Below, piece after piece: positions 18,204 to 29,800 of a stretch of DNA of 64,000 nt. The notes beneath the pieces are model-generated. The model was not told the origin of the DNA. It saw only the letters and a list, made by a program, of their open reading frames with translations, and did not search any database. The position numbers and the translations under genes were made by a program. Source of the stretch: Campylobacter concisus (GTDB lineage: Bacteria; Campylobacterota; Campylobacteria; Campylobacterales; Campylobacteraceae); NCBI RefSeq assembly GCF_003048775.2, contig NZ_CP049272.1:620001-684000 (forward strand), written 5' to 3'. Within the stretch, counting starts at the first letter, position 1; every line of letters begins with the position of its first letter.

Positions 18204-20789
18204 ATGAGCTTTTTTACCAACTACGAAAAACACGTGAGTGAGCGAGAAAAAGAGGGCGTGCCACCGCTTGCGCTAAATGCCAAGCAAACAAGCGAAATTT
18301 GCGAGCTAATAAAGCTTGCCAGCAAGTCTAGTGGCGATGAAAAGGCACAATGCGAGCTAAAATTTCTTATAAGTTTGCTTGAAACTCGTATCAATCCCGG
18401 TGTTGATGACGCAGCGAAGATAAAGGCAGAATTTCTTGGTGAAGTAATAGACGGGCTTGCTGTTAACGGCCTTGACGCGATGCGTGCTATTAAAATTTTA
18501 GGCAAGATGCTTGGTGGATATAACGTGGAAATTTTAGTGCGAGCTCTAAAAAATAGCGATGAAAATATCGCGCATGCTGCGGCAAATGAGCTAAAAAATA
18601 TCATCCTGGTGCATGAATATTTTGACGAGATAGTAAAACTAAGTAGCAACAATAAATTTGCAAAAGATGTACTTGCTTCTTGGGCAAATGCGGAGTGGTT
18701 TACGCATAAAAAGCCAATCGAAACCTGTATAAACGCAGTCGTTTTTAAGGTACCAGGTGAAACAAATACTGATGACCTAAGTCCAGCGAGCGAGGCCTAC
18801 ACAAGGGCTGACATACCACTTCACGCAAAGGCAATGCTTGTTAAAAAGATGCCTGAGGGTCTAGAAATTTTAAAAGAGCTCAAAACTCGTGGTAAAAAAG
18901 TGGCTTATGTTGGCGATGTGGTTGGCACTGGCAGCAGCAGAAAGAGCGGTATAAACTCGATCCAGTGGCACTTGGGTGATGAGATTGAGGGCGTGCCAAA
19001 TAAAAAAACGGGTGGCATCGTGATCGGCACGACCATAGCTCCGATATTTTTTAACACCGCCGAAGATAGCGGCGCACTGCCGATAGTCGCAAACGTAAAT
19101 GAGCTAGAAATGGGCGATGAGATAGAAATTTATCCATTTAATGGTGAAATTTATAAGCTTGCAGGCACCCAAAAAAAGCTCGTGGCAAATTTTAAACTTA
19201 GCCCAAACACCCTAAGTGACGAGATAAGAGCAGGGGGCAGGATACCTTTGATGATAGGTAGGCAAGTGACCAAAAAGGCTAGAGAGGTCTTGGGACTTGG
19301 CGAGGAGCAAATTTTCATAAAGCCAGATCAGCCAAAAGAGCTAGGTGGTGGCTATACGCTCGCTCAAAAGATGGTCGGCAAGGCTTGCGGCAAGGATGGC
19401 GTGAGAGCTGGGGCATACGTGGAGCCTGAAATTTTGACCGTTGGCTCGCAAGACACCACAGGGCCGATGACTAGAGATGAGATAAAAGAGCTTGCTAGCC
19501 TTAGTTTTGGGGCAGATTTTGTCTTGCAAAGCTTTTGCCACACGGCTGCTTATCCAAAGCCAAGCGACCTTGAGATGCAAAAGAGCTTGCCTAAATTTAT
19601 AAATTTACGTGGCGGTGTGAGCCTAAAACCAGGTGATGGCGTCATCCACTCGTGGCTAAACCGCATGGTACTGCCTGATACGGTGGGCACTGGTGGCGAT
19701 AGTCACACGAGATTTCCTATTGGTATCAGTTTCCCAGCGGGCAGCGGCCTAGTGGCTTTTGCGGCGGTTCTTGGTATGATGCCACTAAATATGCCAGAGT
19801 CGGTTTTGATCAAATTTAAAGGCGAGCTAAAAGAGGGCGTGACACTTCGCGATCTTGTCAATGCGATACCGTATTTTGCGATCAAAAAAGGGCTTTTAAG
19901 TGTTGAGAAGAAAAACAAAAAGAATGTTTTTGCGGGTAAAATTTTAGAGATAGAAGGGCTTGAGAATCTAAAAGTAGAGCAGGCGTTTGAGCTAAGTGAT
20001 GCTTCGGCTGAACGCTCGGCCGCGGCTTGTGTGGTAAATTTAAGCGTTGATAGTGTCGTGGAGTATGTTCGCTCAAATGTTGCGCTAATTGATGCGATGA
20101 TAAAAGCTGGTTATGAGAGCCGTGAAACGCTTGCTAGACGAAAAGAAAAAATGCAAAAATGGCTAGAAAATCCAACGCTTTTAAGAGCCGATAAAGATGC
20201 AAAATACGCTGAAATTTTGGAGATTGATTTATCGCAGATAGATGAGCCGATTTTGGCGTGTCCAAATGACCCAGACGATGTGGCAACGCTAAGTGAAATT
20301 TTAGCTGATAACAAAAGAGTGCATAAGATCGATGAAGTTTTTGTGGGAAGCTGTATGACAAATATAGGCCATTATAGGGCGCTCGCTAGAATTTTGGAGC
20401 GTGAGAGCAAGCTTACAACTAGGCTTTGGATAGCACCGCCGACAAAGATGGATAAAAGCACACTTGAAGATGAAGGTGTTTATGAAATTTTTAAAAGATT
20501 AAATGCAAGAACAGAGGTGCCAGGCTGCTCGCTTTGTATGGGCAATCAAGCAAGAGTAAATGACAATGCAGTGGTATTTTCTACTTCGACTAGAAATTTT
20601 GATAACAGAATGGGCATGGGGGCAAAGGTCTATCTAGGAAGTGCCGAGCTAGCTGCTGTGTGTGCGCTACTTGGGCGTTTGCCAAACATCGATGAGTACA
20701 AAAATATAGTAAGAGAAAGTCTTAGTTTAAACAAAGATAAAATTTATAAATATCTAAATTTTAATGAAATAAGCGAGTTTAGCATATAA
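18204..20789 (+). CDS. acnB: Aconitate hydratase B
   Basis: An 861-residue AcnB, the citrate-isocitrate isomerase of the TCA cycle. The N-terminal HEAT-like domain (about 1-160), the swivel domain and the 4Fe-4S core are in the AcnB order. The cluster cysteines are C717 (VGSCMTN), C775 and C778 (GCSLCMGNQ), spaced as in E. coli AcnB (710, 769, 772). Active-site stretches include [19 protein letters not shown] and [11 protein letters not shown]. It is divergent from ogt. AcnB also acts as an iron-responsive mRNA-binding protein in some bacteria. Confidence 0.97.
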   Translation: MSFFTNYEKHVSEREKEGVPPLALNAKQTSEICELIKLASKSSGDEKAQCELKFLISLLETRINPGVDDAAKIKAEFLGEVIDGLAVNGLDAMRAIKILGKMLGGYNVEILVRALKNSDENIAHAAANELKNIILVHEYFDEIVKLSSNNKFAKDVLASWANAEWFTHKKPIETCINAVVFKVPGETNTDDLSPASEAYTRADIPLHAKAMLVKKMPEGLEILKELKTRGKKVAYVGDVVGTGSSRKSGINSIQWHLGDEIEGVPNKKTGGIVIGTTIAPIFFNTAEDSGALPIVANVNELEMGDEIEIYPFNGEIYKLAGTQKKLVANFKLSPNTLSDEIRAGGRIPLMIGRQVTKKAREVLGLGEEQIFIKPDQPKELGGGYTLAQKMVGKACGKDGVRAGAYVEPEILTVGSQDTTGPMTRDEIKELASLSFGADFVLQSFCHTAAYPKPSDLEMQKSLPKFINLRGGVSLKPGDGVIHSWLNRMVLPDTVGTGGDSHTRFPIGISFPAGSGLVAFAAVLGMMPLNMPESVLIKFKGELKEGVTLRDLVNAIPYFAIKKGLLSVEKKNKKNVFAGKILEIEGLENLKVEQAFELSDASAERSAAACVVNLSVDSVVEYVRSNVALIDAMIKAGYESRETLARRKEKMQKWLENPTLLRADKDAKYAEILEIDLSQIDEPILACPNDPDDVATLSEILADNKRVHKIDEVFVGSCMTNIGHYRALARILERESKLTTRLWIAPPTKMDKSTLEDEGVYEIFKRLNARTEVPGCSLCMGNQARVNDNAVVFSTSTRNFDNRMGMGAKVYLGSAELAAVCALLGRLPNIDEYKNIVRESLSLNKDKIYKYLNFNEISEFSI

Positions 20790-20825
20790 ATTTGTTACAA
20801 TATCGCGAAATTTTAAGGAGCTTTG

Positions 20826-22037
20826 ATGAAAAAAGTAGTTTTTTTTCTCTTTTTTAGCGTTTGTTCTTTGATAAATTTACACGCTTTAGAGTGCAGTGAT
20901 CTTGCCAAAAAAGAGAGCTTTAAAACTACTCCAAACGATCTTGCTTACACGAATGAGGGGCTATTTTACTGTGATGGTTCGCTTTTAAATTTAAAAGAGG
21001 TGAAAGAGCTTTTTGATGCGAGTGTGGCTGTGAGAAGTGAGTCTCAAAGTTGCGTTGGTGATAGAGTTTATAAAGAAAATTTAAACAAGTTTAGATGGCT
21101 TTTGCTAAAAGCGTCATTCGCACCTGAATTTTACGCAAAAGAGCTTGCAAAGCCAGAGGTTGCTGAGAGCGAAAAAGACGCCAGAATGGAGTATCTTAGA
21201 TACTGGGCAAACGAGAGCTTGTTTAATTTTTTAAAATATAAAAAATTTATCGAAGCTTACAAAAACGCTCAAACTCCGCTTGTAAAATTTTATGAAAGCC
21301 TGGGACTTGATACGGCAAGTGCTGCTTACTACGCAACTAGCGTGGTAAATGAGTTTTTGACTTTTGGCGTTGGTAAAAGTGTAAATAAAGCTAAAATTTT
21401 AACACCTGAGCAAAACATGATGGCACAAAGGATAAATTCCGATGAGCTGGCAAATTTGCTCTACTCGAAAAATTTTAGTACCGCTGAGCTTACAAATTTA
21501 CTTAATATCGCGCTTTTAAACGAAAAAAGTAGCGACATGATAAAAGAGATCATAAGGCGTGGGGCCGATGTGAATTTGGGCGATGAGACGCCGCTATTTT
21601 TTGCTTTAAAAAATATAGAAAACGTAAAAATTTTACTTGCAAATAGAGCCGATGTAAATCACAAAAATTTCTTTGGAAAAAGCGCGCTTTTTTACGCTGT
21701 GCAGTTTGATGATGCGCCTCTTTGCGAGCTTTTGCTAAAAAATGGTGCCAATGCCAACGAGAGCTACATAGATGAAAATACCAAGATGAATATGATAAAT
21801 TTGGGTATGACGCAGGTTGAAGATACATGTGGTCTAGAGCATACAAATAGAAGCGTTTTTATGCATGCAGCAGCTCACGCAACGCCAGAAATTTTAAAGC
21901 TTTTGATGGATAATGGTGCTGATATTAACGCCACTGATGACGCTGGGTTTAATGCGCTTGACTATGCCATGAAAGAACAAAACGAAAAGACGATCAAATT
22001 TTTAGAAAATTTGGGTTTAAAACCAAATTTCAATTAG
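20826..22037 (+). CDS. Secreted ankyrin-repeat protein
   Basis: A 403-residue protein with a signal peptide (MKKVVFFLFFSVCSLINLHA) and a C-terminal run of ankyrin repeats (about 235-403): IIRRGADVNLGDETPLFFALKN, LLLKNGANANES and LLMDNGADINATDDAGFNALDYAM. The N-terminal half is unassigned and has several cysteines. The ATG at 20826 follows AAGGAG; a TTG codon directly before it is also in frame. Ankyrin repeats bind proteins, so a periplasmic binding or protective role is possible, but no partner is visible. It is first of an apparent operon with the SDR, NhaC and trmA genes. Confidence 0.85.
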   Translation: MKKVVFFLFFSVCSLINLHALECSDLAKKESFKTTPNDLAYTNEGLFYCDGSLLNLKEVKELFDASVAVRSESQSCVGDRVYKENLNKFRWLLLKASFAPEFYAKELAKPEVAESEKDARMEYLRYWANESLFNFLKYKKFIEAYKNAQTPLVKFYESLGLDTASAAYYATSVVNEFLTFGVGKSVNKAKILTPEQNMMAQRINSDELANLLYSKNFSTAELTNLLNIALLNEKSSDMIKEIIRRGADVNLGDETPLFFALKNIENVKILLANRADVNHKNFFGKSALFYAVQFDDAPLCELLLKNGANANESYIDENTKMNMINLGMTQVEDTCGLEHTNRSVFMHAAAHATPEILKLLMDNGADINATDDAGFNALDYAMKEQNEKTIKFLENLGLKPNFN

Positions 22038-22045
22038 GAAAAATC

Positions 22046-22792
22046 ATGAAAAAGACAGCTTTTGTAACCGGTGCAACATCTGGATTTGGCGAGGCGATCG
22101 CTAGAAAACTCTCAAAAGAGGGCTACAAGATAGTCGCTCTTGCAAGGCGAGAAGATAGGCTAAAGAAGCTTGCAAGCGAGCTTGGCGATACACATATCAT
22201 CGTAGCTGACATACGCGATAAAGAAGCTGTTTTTAAAGCGGTTGAGAGCCTGCCTGATAAATTTAAGGATATAGAAGTGCTTGTAAATAACGCTGGCATG
22301 GCGCTTGGACTCGAAAAGACGATAGATGCGAAGGTGGAGGACTTTGAGGCGATGATAGACACCAATGTCAAAGGTCTTATCTACTCGACAAAGGCGGTTT
22401 TGCCACTACTTTACAAGCAAGAAAAGGGCTATATATTTAACCTGGGTTCTACTGCTGGCTCATGGCCATATCCTGGAAGCAACGTTTATGGTGCCACAAA
22501 GGCATTTGTAAAGCAGTTTAGTTTAAATTTAAGAAACGATCTAGTTGGCACAAATATCAGAGTAACAAACATCGAGCCAGGGCTTTGTAAGACCGAATTT
22601 AGCGAGGTTAGATTTAGAGGAGATAAGGCAAAAGCGGATAGTCTTTATGAAAATACAAATTTCATCACATCTGAGGATATCGCGACTATTTTGGTAAATT
22701 GTCTAAATATGCTTGGAAGTGTTAATATAAATAGAGTCGAAGTCATGGCAAATACGCAGACTTGGGCTGGACTTGCGATAGAAAAATTTTAA
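22046..22792 (+). CDS. Short-chain dehydrogenase/reductase (YdfG-like)
   Basis: A 248-residue classical SDR. The NAD(P)-binding motif is TGATSGFGEAIA (about 8-19), with ARRE near residue 35 favouring NADP. Then come NNAGMALG (about 83-90), the catalytic serine in LGSTAGSWPYPG and the YGATK motif (Y and K about 151-155). The pattern and length are those of YdfG-type enzymes that oxidise L-allo-threonine, serine or 3-hydroxypropionate, but the substrate is not fixed. Eight bases separate it from the ankyrin gene. Confidence 0.9.
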   Translation: MKKTAFVTGATSGFGEAIARKLSKEGYKIVALARREDRLKKLASELGDTHIIVADIRDKEAVFKAVESLPDKFKDIEVLVNNAGMALGLEKTIDAKVEDFEAMIDTNVKGLIYSTKAVLPLLYKQEKGYIFNLGSTAGSWPYPGSNVYGATKAFVKQFSLNLRNDLVGTNIRVTNIEPGLCKTEFSEVRFRGDKAKADSLYENTNFITSEDIATILVNCLNMLGSVNINRVEVMANTQTWAGLAIEKF

Positions 22793-22801
22793 GGAGTTCT
22801 T

Positions 22802-24496
22802 GTGAGACAAATTTTATTATTACTTTTTTTTAGCGTTGCGCTTTTTGGTGTCGATCCAGAAGTGGCAAAGAGAAACGCTGAAATTTATGGCGTATTTACG
22901 CTTATACCGCCTGTTGTGGCAATAGCACTTGCTTTTATCACAAAAGACGTCATCTTGTCGCTATTTATAGGTGTTTTTAGCGGAACATTTCTCATAAATA
23001 TCATCAATGAAAACATCTTTATGGGTATCGTAAAAGGCTTTACAGGTATCGTTTCAAGGGTCGTTGAATCAATGGCTGATAAGACTGACTCAGGAATTTT
23101 ACTTCAAGTGCTTTGTATCGGTGGTGTGGTCGCACTTATCACAAAAATGGGTGGTACAAAGGCGGTTGCTCTTTGGCTTAGCAAAAAGGCAAAAAGCGGC
23201 ATTTCAGCTCAAATTTCAACGTGGCTGATGGGAATTTTTGTATTTTTTGATGACTATGCAAATGCTCTAATAGTAGGTCCAATTATGAGACCAATAAGTG
23301 ATAAATTTAAAATAAGCCGCGAAAAGCTAGCTTTTATTATAGATGCTACCGCAGCACCGATCGCTGGTATTGCTATCATCTCGACATGGGTTGGCCTTGA
23401 GGTTTCACTCATCGAAAAGGGCTATGAGCTAGTTGGAGAGACTGGCATTAATGCTTATTCTATATTTATCGAGACAATTCCATATAGATTTTACAACCTC
23501 TTCATCTTATTTTTTATAGTCTGTACAGCCTTGATGCAACGTGAATACGGACCAATGCTATTAGCTGAAAGACGCGCTAGAAGAGGCGAGCTTCACTCTG
23601 GCAAAACTCAAATCCAAGATCTTGAAGATAAAACACTTGAGCCAAAAGAGGGCGTAAAATTAAGCGCTGCAAATGCTGTTGTACCACTTCTCGTGCTAGT
23701 TATTGGTGCATTTACTAGTTTTTACTTTAGTGGTCTTGCTGCACTTGAGGGCGATACTCTTAAAAATGCACTTGCTAATCCGCTTTCATTTTCTACATTT
23801 AAAGATACTTTTGGCGCAGCAGACTCAGCTACATCGCTATTTCAAGCAGCACTACTTGCTAGTATCGTAGCTATCACAATGGGTGTTTGGCGTAAAATTT
23901 TTGACGTAAAAGAGGCTATCAGCACATGGGTAAAAGGCTGGAAAACTATGATAATTACAGTTGTAATCTTGCTTCTTGCATGGAGCCTTAGTGCTGTTAT
24001 CAAAGAGCTTGGCACATCAAGATATTTGGTTGATCTATTAAGCTCTTCAACACCTAAATTTATCCTGCCAGTGGCTGTTTTTATCCTTGGTTCATTTATT
24101 AGCTTCTCAACTGGAACGAGCTATGGCACAATGGGAATTTTAATGCCTCTTGCTATCCCGCTAGCCTATGCGGTCGGCAAAAACTACGGACTAGAGGGTG
24201 ATGCGATGCATGCATATATGATTGTAAATATTTCAGGCGTGCTTACAGGCGCGATCTTTGGCGATCACTGCTCACCGATATCGGATACTACGATACTTTC
24301 ATCAATGGGCGCAGGATGTAATCATATCGATCACGTATCGACTCAAATGGTCTACGCGCTTAGCGTTTGTGCGGTTTGTGTGCTAGTTGGTTACTTGCCA
24401 GTTGCACTTGGTCTTAGCGTTTGGATCGCGCTTCCTTGCGGATTTTTAGCGATTTGGGCGCTAGTTAGATTTGTTGGAAAGAAAGTAGAAGCATAA
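22802..24496 (+). CDS. Na+/H+ antiporter, NhaC family
   Basis: A 564-residue inner-membrane protein with about 12 helices. It begins with a GTG start and a signal-like first segment (MRQILLLLFFSVALFG). Conserved stretches include FVFFDDYANALIVGPIMRP, IDATAAPIAGIAIISTW, SFSTGTSYGTMGILMPLA and IFGDHCSPISDTTILSS, which define the NhaC superfamily. It exchanges Na+ for H+, or possibly organic acids in related members. It sits 9 nt after the SDR gene and 2 nt before trmA. Confidence 0.92.
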   Translation: MRQILLLLFFSVALFGVDPEVAKRNAEIYGVFTLIPPVVAIALAFITKDVILSLFIGVFSGTFLINIINENIFMGIVKGFTGIVSRVVESMADKTDSGILLQVLCIGGVVALITKMGGTKAVALWLSKKAKSGISAQISTWLMGIFVFFDDYANALIVGPIMRPISDKFKISREKLAFIIDATAAPIAGIAIISTWVGLEVSLIEKGYELVGETGINAYSIFIETIPYRFYNLFILFFIVCTALMQREYGPMLLAERRARRGELHSGKTQIQDLEDKTLEPKEGVKLSAANAVVPLLVLVIGAFTSFYFSGLAALEGDTLKNALANPLSFSTFKDTFGAADSATSLFQAALLASIVAITMGVWRKIFDVKEAISTWVKGWKTMIITVVILLLAWSLSAVIKELGTSRYLVDLLSSSTPKFILPVAVFILGSFISFSTGTSYGTMGILMPLAIPLAYAVGKNYGLEGDAMHAYMIVNISGVLTGAIFGDHCSPISDTTILSSMGAGCNHIDHVSTQMVYALSVCAVCVLVGYLPVALGLSVWIALPCGFLAIWALVRFVGKKVEA

Positions 24497-24498
24497 AT

Positions 24499-25602
24499 TT
24501 GGATTGCAATTATTTAAAAGAGTGTGGCTCTTGCACTCTTTTTACTCCTTACGATGAGCAAATTTTATTTAAAACTGACCTTGTAAAACAAAATTTTTCA
24601 GAGTTTTATGATGGTGAGTTTGATGTTTTTAGCTCAACACCAAAACACTACCGCACGAGAGCTGAGTTTGGCATCTGGCATGAAGGCAGCAAGCTTTGCT
24701 ATACGATGCATGCAAGCGAAAAGGGCAAAAAGGTCTTTGTAGATGATTGTCCAAAGGTTTGCGAGCAAATTTCAGATCTCATGCCAAGGCTACTTGAAAA
24801 TTTGCAAAGTGATGAAAATTTACGCGCAAAGCTTTTTGGAGTGGAATTTATCTCTTGTAAAAGCGGTATTTTGGTCACACTTCTTTACCATAAAAGGCTT
24901 GATGGCGAGTTTGAAGCGGCTATGAAAATTCTAGCTAGCAAGCTTGACGTCACCATACTTGCTAGATCGCGTGGGCAAAAGCTACTAAGTGGTGAGCTAA
25001 ATTTGATCGATGAGCTAGACGTTGGCGGTGAAATTTATAAATTTAGCCTAAGTGAGAATGCCTTTATTCAGCCAAATAGAGCCGTAAATGAAAAGATGAT
25101 AGCTTGGGCAAAAGAGTGCGTGCAAGGCGGTGCTGACCTACTGGAGCTTTACTGCGGACATGGAAATTTTACTATTCCGCTTTCTTTTAAATTTAACAAT
25201 GTACTTGCCACTGAAATTTCAAAGAGCTCGATCGCAAATGCTATTAAAAACTGCGAGCTAAATAAGGCTAAAAACATCAAATTTTTACGAATGGATGCTG
25301 ATGAGCTTATGAGCGCATTTGCTGGCGTTAGGGAATTTAATAGGCTCAAGGATATAAATTTAAGTGACTTTAACTTCTCTCACGTCCTTGTTGATCCGCC
25401 CCGTGCAGGACTAAGTGAAAGTGTTGTAAATTTCATCAAAAATTTTAAAAATATCATCTATATCTCGTGCAATCCAGAGACTCTAAAAGAAAATTTAAAA
25501 GAGCTTTGTAAAAGCCATAAAGTGATAAAATTTGCCATTTTTGATCAGTTTGCAAATACTCATCACATTGAATGCGGCGTGCTACTAAGGGCAAAAGAAT
25601 AA
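24499..25602 (+). CDS. trmA: tRNA (uracil-5-)-methyltransferase
   Basis: A 367-residue TrmA methylates U54 of tRNA to ribothymidine using S-adenosylmethionine. Motifs: LLELYCGHGNFTIPL (SAM-binding), VDPPRAGL, and YISCNPETL with the nucleophile C324, the same number as in E. coli TrmA. The start is TTG two bases after the NhaC stop, giving MDCNYLKECGSCTLF. The cysteine-bearing N-terminus is normal for the short TrmA form, which lacks a TRAM domain. Confidence 0.94.
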   Translation: MDCNYLKECGSCTLFTPYDEQILFKTDLVKQNFSEFYDGEFDVFSSTPKHYRTRAEFGIWHEGSKLCYTMHASEKGKKVFVDDCPKVCEQISDLMPRLLENLQSDENLRAKLFGVEFISCKSGILVTLLYHKRLDGEFEAAMKILASKLDVTILARSRGQKLLSGELNLIDELDVGGEIYKFSLSENAFIQPNRAVNEKMIAWAKECVQGGADLLELYCGHGNFTIPLSFKFNNVLATEISKSSIANAIKNCELNKAKNIKFLRMDADELMSAFAGVREFNRLKDINLSDFNFSHVLVDPPRAGLSESVVNFIKNFKNIIYISCNPETLKENLKELCKSHKVIKFAIFDQFANTHHIECGVLLRAKE

Positions 25603-25624
25603 TTTAAAAAAGGAAAAATAAAAA

Positions 25625-26836
25625 ATGGTTTCACTAAATAAAATCATCCAAGCAAAGATTACGATCGGTCATTTCGTAAATAAAACTCCATTTGCTCTGA
25701 GTGCAAAACTTAGTAAAAATTTGGGAGCAAGCATCTATCTAAAAGAGGAAAATTTACAACGAACCGGCGCATATAAGATAAGAGGCGCATACAATAAAAT
25801 AGCTAGCCTAAGCGACGAAGAGAGAAAGCGTGGCGTCGTGGCTGCAAGTGCTGGCAATCACGCTCAAGGCGTAGCGATAAGTGCGAAAGAATTTGGCGTG
25901 CATGCTTGTATCATCATGCCAGAATCAACCCCGCTTCTAAAGGTTGCTGGTACTAAAGACCTTGGTGCAGAGGTTATTTTAAAAGGTGATAATTTTGATG
26001 AGGCGTATGCTTTTGCAGTTAATTACGCCAAAGATAAGGGTATGACATTCGTTCATCCATTTAACGACGAGTACGTCATGGCAGGGCAGGGCACTGTGGG
26101 GCTTGAGATGCTTGATGAGATAAGCGACCTTGACATAGTCATTGTCCCAGTTGGCGGCGGTGGGCTAGCTAGCGGTGTGGCTAGTTGTATAAAACAAGTT
26201 AATCCAAAGACAAAAGTAATCTGTGTCGGTGCAAAAGGCGCTCCAGCGATGTTTAATAGCTATGGCGCTAAAAAGAGCATAAACTCAAAATCAGTTCGCA
26301 CCATAGCTGATGGTATAGCTGTGCGTGATGCGAGCGAGATCACGCTGGCAAATATTATTGAGTGTGTTGATGAGTTTGTGCAAGTTGATGATGAGGAGAT
26401 CGCAACTGCGATTTTGTTCTTGTTAGAGACGCAAAAGATCGTTGTAGAAGGAGCTGGCGCAGCTGGCGTGGCAGCGCTTATGCATGATAAGATAAAATTT
26501 AAAAAAGGTGCGAAGATAGGCGTGGTACTAAGTGGCGGAAATATCGACGTACAGGTACTTTCTATCATCATTGAAAAGGGCCTTATCAAGTCTCACCGCA
26601 AGATGACTTTGCAAATAACGCTTGTGGATAAGCTAGGAGCGCTCATGAGCTTAACAGATAGTCTCAAATCAGCAAACGCAAACATTGTGAAGATCGACTA
26701 CGATCGCTTCTCGACAAGGCTTGATTATGGTGATGCAAGTATTACTATCACACTTGAGACAAAGGGTCTTGAGCATCAAGAAAAGATCAAAGAAGTTCTT
26801 ACTAAAAACGGTTTTTCTTTCACTCAACTATTTTAA
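25625..26836 (+). CDS. ilvA: Threonine ammonia-lyase (threonine deaminase)
   Basis: The 403-residue PLP enzyme converts threonine to 2-oxobutanoate and ammonia. The cofactor lysine is K51 in RTGAYKIRGAY. SAGNHAQG and the glycine-rich VPVGGGGLASG loop are present. A single ACT-like regulatory domain follows (about 325-403). The single ACT domain gives a length between biosynthetic IlvA and catabolic TdcB, as in the shorter IlvA of many epsilonproteobacteria. It ends at a hairpin terminator facing the autotransporter gene. Confidence 0.93.
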   Translation: MVSLNKIIQAKITIGHFVNKTPFALSAKLSKNLGASIYLKEENLQRTGAYKIRGAYNKIASLSDEERKRGVVAASAGNHAQGVAISAKEFGVHACIIMPESTPLLKVAGTKDLGAEVILKGDNFDEAYAFAVNYAKDKGMTFVHPFNDEYVMAGQGTVGLEMLDEISDLDIVIVPVGGGGLASGVASCIKQVNPKTKVICVGAKGAPAMFNSYGAKKSINSKSVRTIADGIAVRDASEITLANIIECVDEFVQVDDEEIATAILFLLETQKIVVEGAGAAGVAALMHDKIKFKKGAKIGVVLSGGNIDVQVLSIIIEKGLIKSHRKMTLQITLVDKLGALMSLTDSLKSANANIVKIDYDRFSTRLDYGDASITITLETKGLEHQEKIKEVLTKNGFSFTQLF

Positions 26837-26843
26837 TTTAATG

Positions 26844-26869
26844 GCTCGCTACTATTTAAAGTAGCGAGC
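26844..26869. terminator. Hairpin between convergent ilvA and autotransporter genes
   Basis: GCTCGCTACT-ATTTAA-AGTAGCGAGC is a perfect 10-bp stem lying between two convergent stop codons (26836 and 26882). It can act for both strands, though neither side has a long T-run. Confidence 0.7.
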
Positions 26870-26881
26870 ATGATTTACCTA

Positions 26882-29800
26882 TTAAAACAAAATTTCAAAT
26901 TTTACATTTACGCTGTTTGATTTCACGTCTTTAGCAAAAGCACCTGTGTAAGATAGACCTAAATTTATATTTTTATAAACATTAGCTTTTACACCAAGGC
27001 TAGCTGTGCCAAGATCGCGCACCTCTTTTCCTTCAAGTTCCAAGTACCCAGCATTTGCGATATTTACGCCGATATTTGGTCTTGTATCGCCAACTAGTCT
27101 ATTGTAGGCTAGATCAGCTTCAAATTTCATCTTTGTACTACTAAGACTAAATGGCACACTAGGGTTTAGACCTATGCTAAATACACCCAAATCCCTAGTT
27201 TTTTCATCAACATCCATTCTGAAAATTCCTATATTTTGGCTAGTACTATCAGTTTTCATACGTAGATAGCTTGCACCCACATAAGGATTTAGTGAGAAAT
27301 TTGCACTATTAAATACTGTTAATGCCAAATTTGCGTAAGCAGTAAGTGCTTTTTCCTTGCTTTTTACATGCTCATCTGAGTAAAAGCTAACGATCGTAGC
27401 ACCATTTTGCGTTTTTCGTTTAGCATTTGTATATATGAGACCAAGGTCTATTTTCGTGCTAGCGATCTGGCTTTTTCCGTAGATGCCGATACTTGTACCT
27501 TTTGTTTTATAAGCATCATCGCCATCTTCTTTTACTTTTTCACTGCTAGCACCAAGCACACCACCAAGTGTGAAAACATCATTTACACTACCGTCAAATC
27601 CAAAAAGCTGAGTGAATGAGTTTGCTTTTACATCGTCAAATTTCATAGCATTAGCCATGGTATTTGACCAAAATTTCATGCCACTCGCATCAATTGCTTT
27701 TGCGCTGAATGGATCAAATTCATGGTTAATGATTGCATTTTTGAGCAAGATATTTTCTAGTAAAAATGCATTATGTTGAGCTAAATTTGCATTATTTGCA
27801 AATGTTTTTAGCGTATCACTTGCTTCTTTTGGCGTAGCGTAGATGAAGTGTCTGTATAGATCGCTCGTGATGACTGTTGGTCTACTTCTAAACGGCGAAG
27901 CAAGGAGTGCTGGTCTGCCAGCTGTGCTCTCTATGAATTGTGCTACTCTTTTTTGGTTGTCGCTAGCTGCTATACTTGTTATTGTATTTTTTGATTTTTT
28001 GAGTGTTAGTTCTAGCTTGTTGTCGCTATAGTTTCTAGTAAGGTCAAAAAATGCATATTTTCTTAAGACGGTGTCATTATAGCCACTAAAATTTCCAGTT
28101 ACAGCGTAAGTTTTTGCCTTTGAGCTATCATCATATAGTCTTTTCATGATATCTACATCTGGCTTGCTTATATCTATGATAGAGTTCTTTTCAAAATTTA
28201 GATTTAAATTTGCTGCGTTATTTGAGATGATATAACTACCACCTGTTTTTATAGTAGCTTTTACTGCGTCATTTGTGCTTTTTCTAGTTACATCTTTAAA
28301 AGATAGCTTTTGAGAAAATTTATTTCTATCAATCTCTCTAACACTCATCTCTTTAACAATCTCAAGTGCACCACCATTTTCGACTACTACTTCGCTTGAT
28401 TTTAGTGATTGATTTAGTGCTGTGATCTTGCCACTTTTTATTATGGTTTTGCCAGTGTATGAGTTGGTGCCTGCTAGTTTTAGAGTGCCTAGGCCCCTCT
28501 TAATAAGAGTTCCTTCATAGCCTTCGCTAGCTCTTTGTTCTCTTGCTTTTTCTCTAGCGTTGCCTATATCAAGTTCAGCCTTTTGCTCGGCTGTTAAATT
28601 TGACATTTTCTCAAGCTCAGCCTTGCGATTAGCCCAAATTTTTGCCTCTGCCTCATCTTCAGTCTTTCTGTATTTTATAGCTACATCACTGATATTATTT
28701 GAGTAAAGATCATCTGTGTCTAGACTTACATCAAATACGCCTAGTAGCTGTCCTGGTCCAAACATAGCCTTTGACATATCAAGTGCTCCCCAGCCCCAGC
28801 GCTCATCAGGTACGCCAAGTGGCGCAGTAAAACCAGAAATTCTTCTTGTATCGGCTGGCTTTTTAAACTCATCTCTAACTTGTCTTGCGGTAGTTAGTAA
28901 AACATCTCTTGCTTGAGAGTTGCTCATATATGGATATCTTTGCATGACAAGACCAAGTGCGCCAGTGACGTGTGGAGCTGCCATTGATGTACCATCCCAG
29001 CTATCATAACCAGCGTTTCCATTTTTAGGATCAACTGTGCTTGATTTTATACTTTTACCAGGTGCTGCGATACTCCACCATTTTGAGTGTCCTGCGGTAT
29101 TAAAATGTTGTGCATCGCCATCTGTCATTCCAGTAACGTTTATCCAGTATTTTTCAGCATCTGGACGAAAATATGGAAGCATTGCTCTTGTGTATGACTC
29201 TTTCATGCCATTTCTATTTCCGGCAGTGAAGACTTGAATGATGCCGTATTTTTTGGCGACTTCATAAGCAGCATCTAAGAAATTTTTACCATTTGTGACA
29301 AATGGATAGTAGCTTTTATAGGCTGCGTCAAGATCTTTTATATCTAAGCTATTGCCACCATCAAATCCAGTTGCTCCCTCATAAGCTTTATAAAATTTTC
29401 GGTTTGAACCCCAACTATTATTTATAGCTCTTGCACCAGCTTTAGCTAGTCCCTCATAAGATGCTAAAAAGAAGTTGTAGTCTTGGTTTGGTCCATATGT
29501 CATACCATCGGTTCCGCCAGTATTTCCTACTATAAGTTTTGAGTCAAATGCTACACCATGCATCCCTTTACCATCTCTTGAGCCAGCAATTGTGCCAGCT
29601 ACGTGCGTGCCGTGCGAGTCGTTTACACCAGCGATCCAGTTGCCATCAGCTTCAAATTTATCACCTTTTTTAAAGTCGCCAAAGTCAGCTCTATTTTTAT
29701 CAGTGCTTCCTTTTTTTAAAAAAGGAGAGTTGCCGTGCTCAGTATCTGGATATTTTTGTCCGTCTTTGTAGTAGCTACCAGAAATTTTTAGTGCGCTTAT

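Noticed and set aside
18221-18652. Long open frame on the minus strand inside acnB
   Set aside because: It lies opposite a fully conserved gene, is serine/leucine-rich as antisense frames often are, and has no ribosome site or family features.
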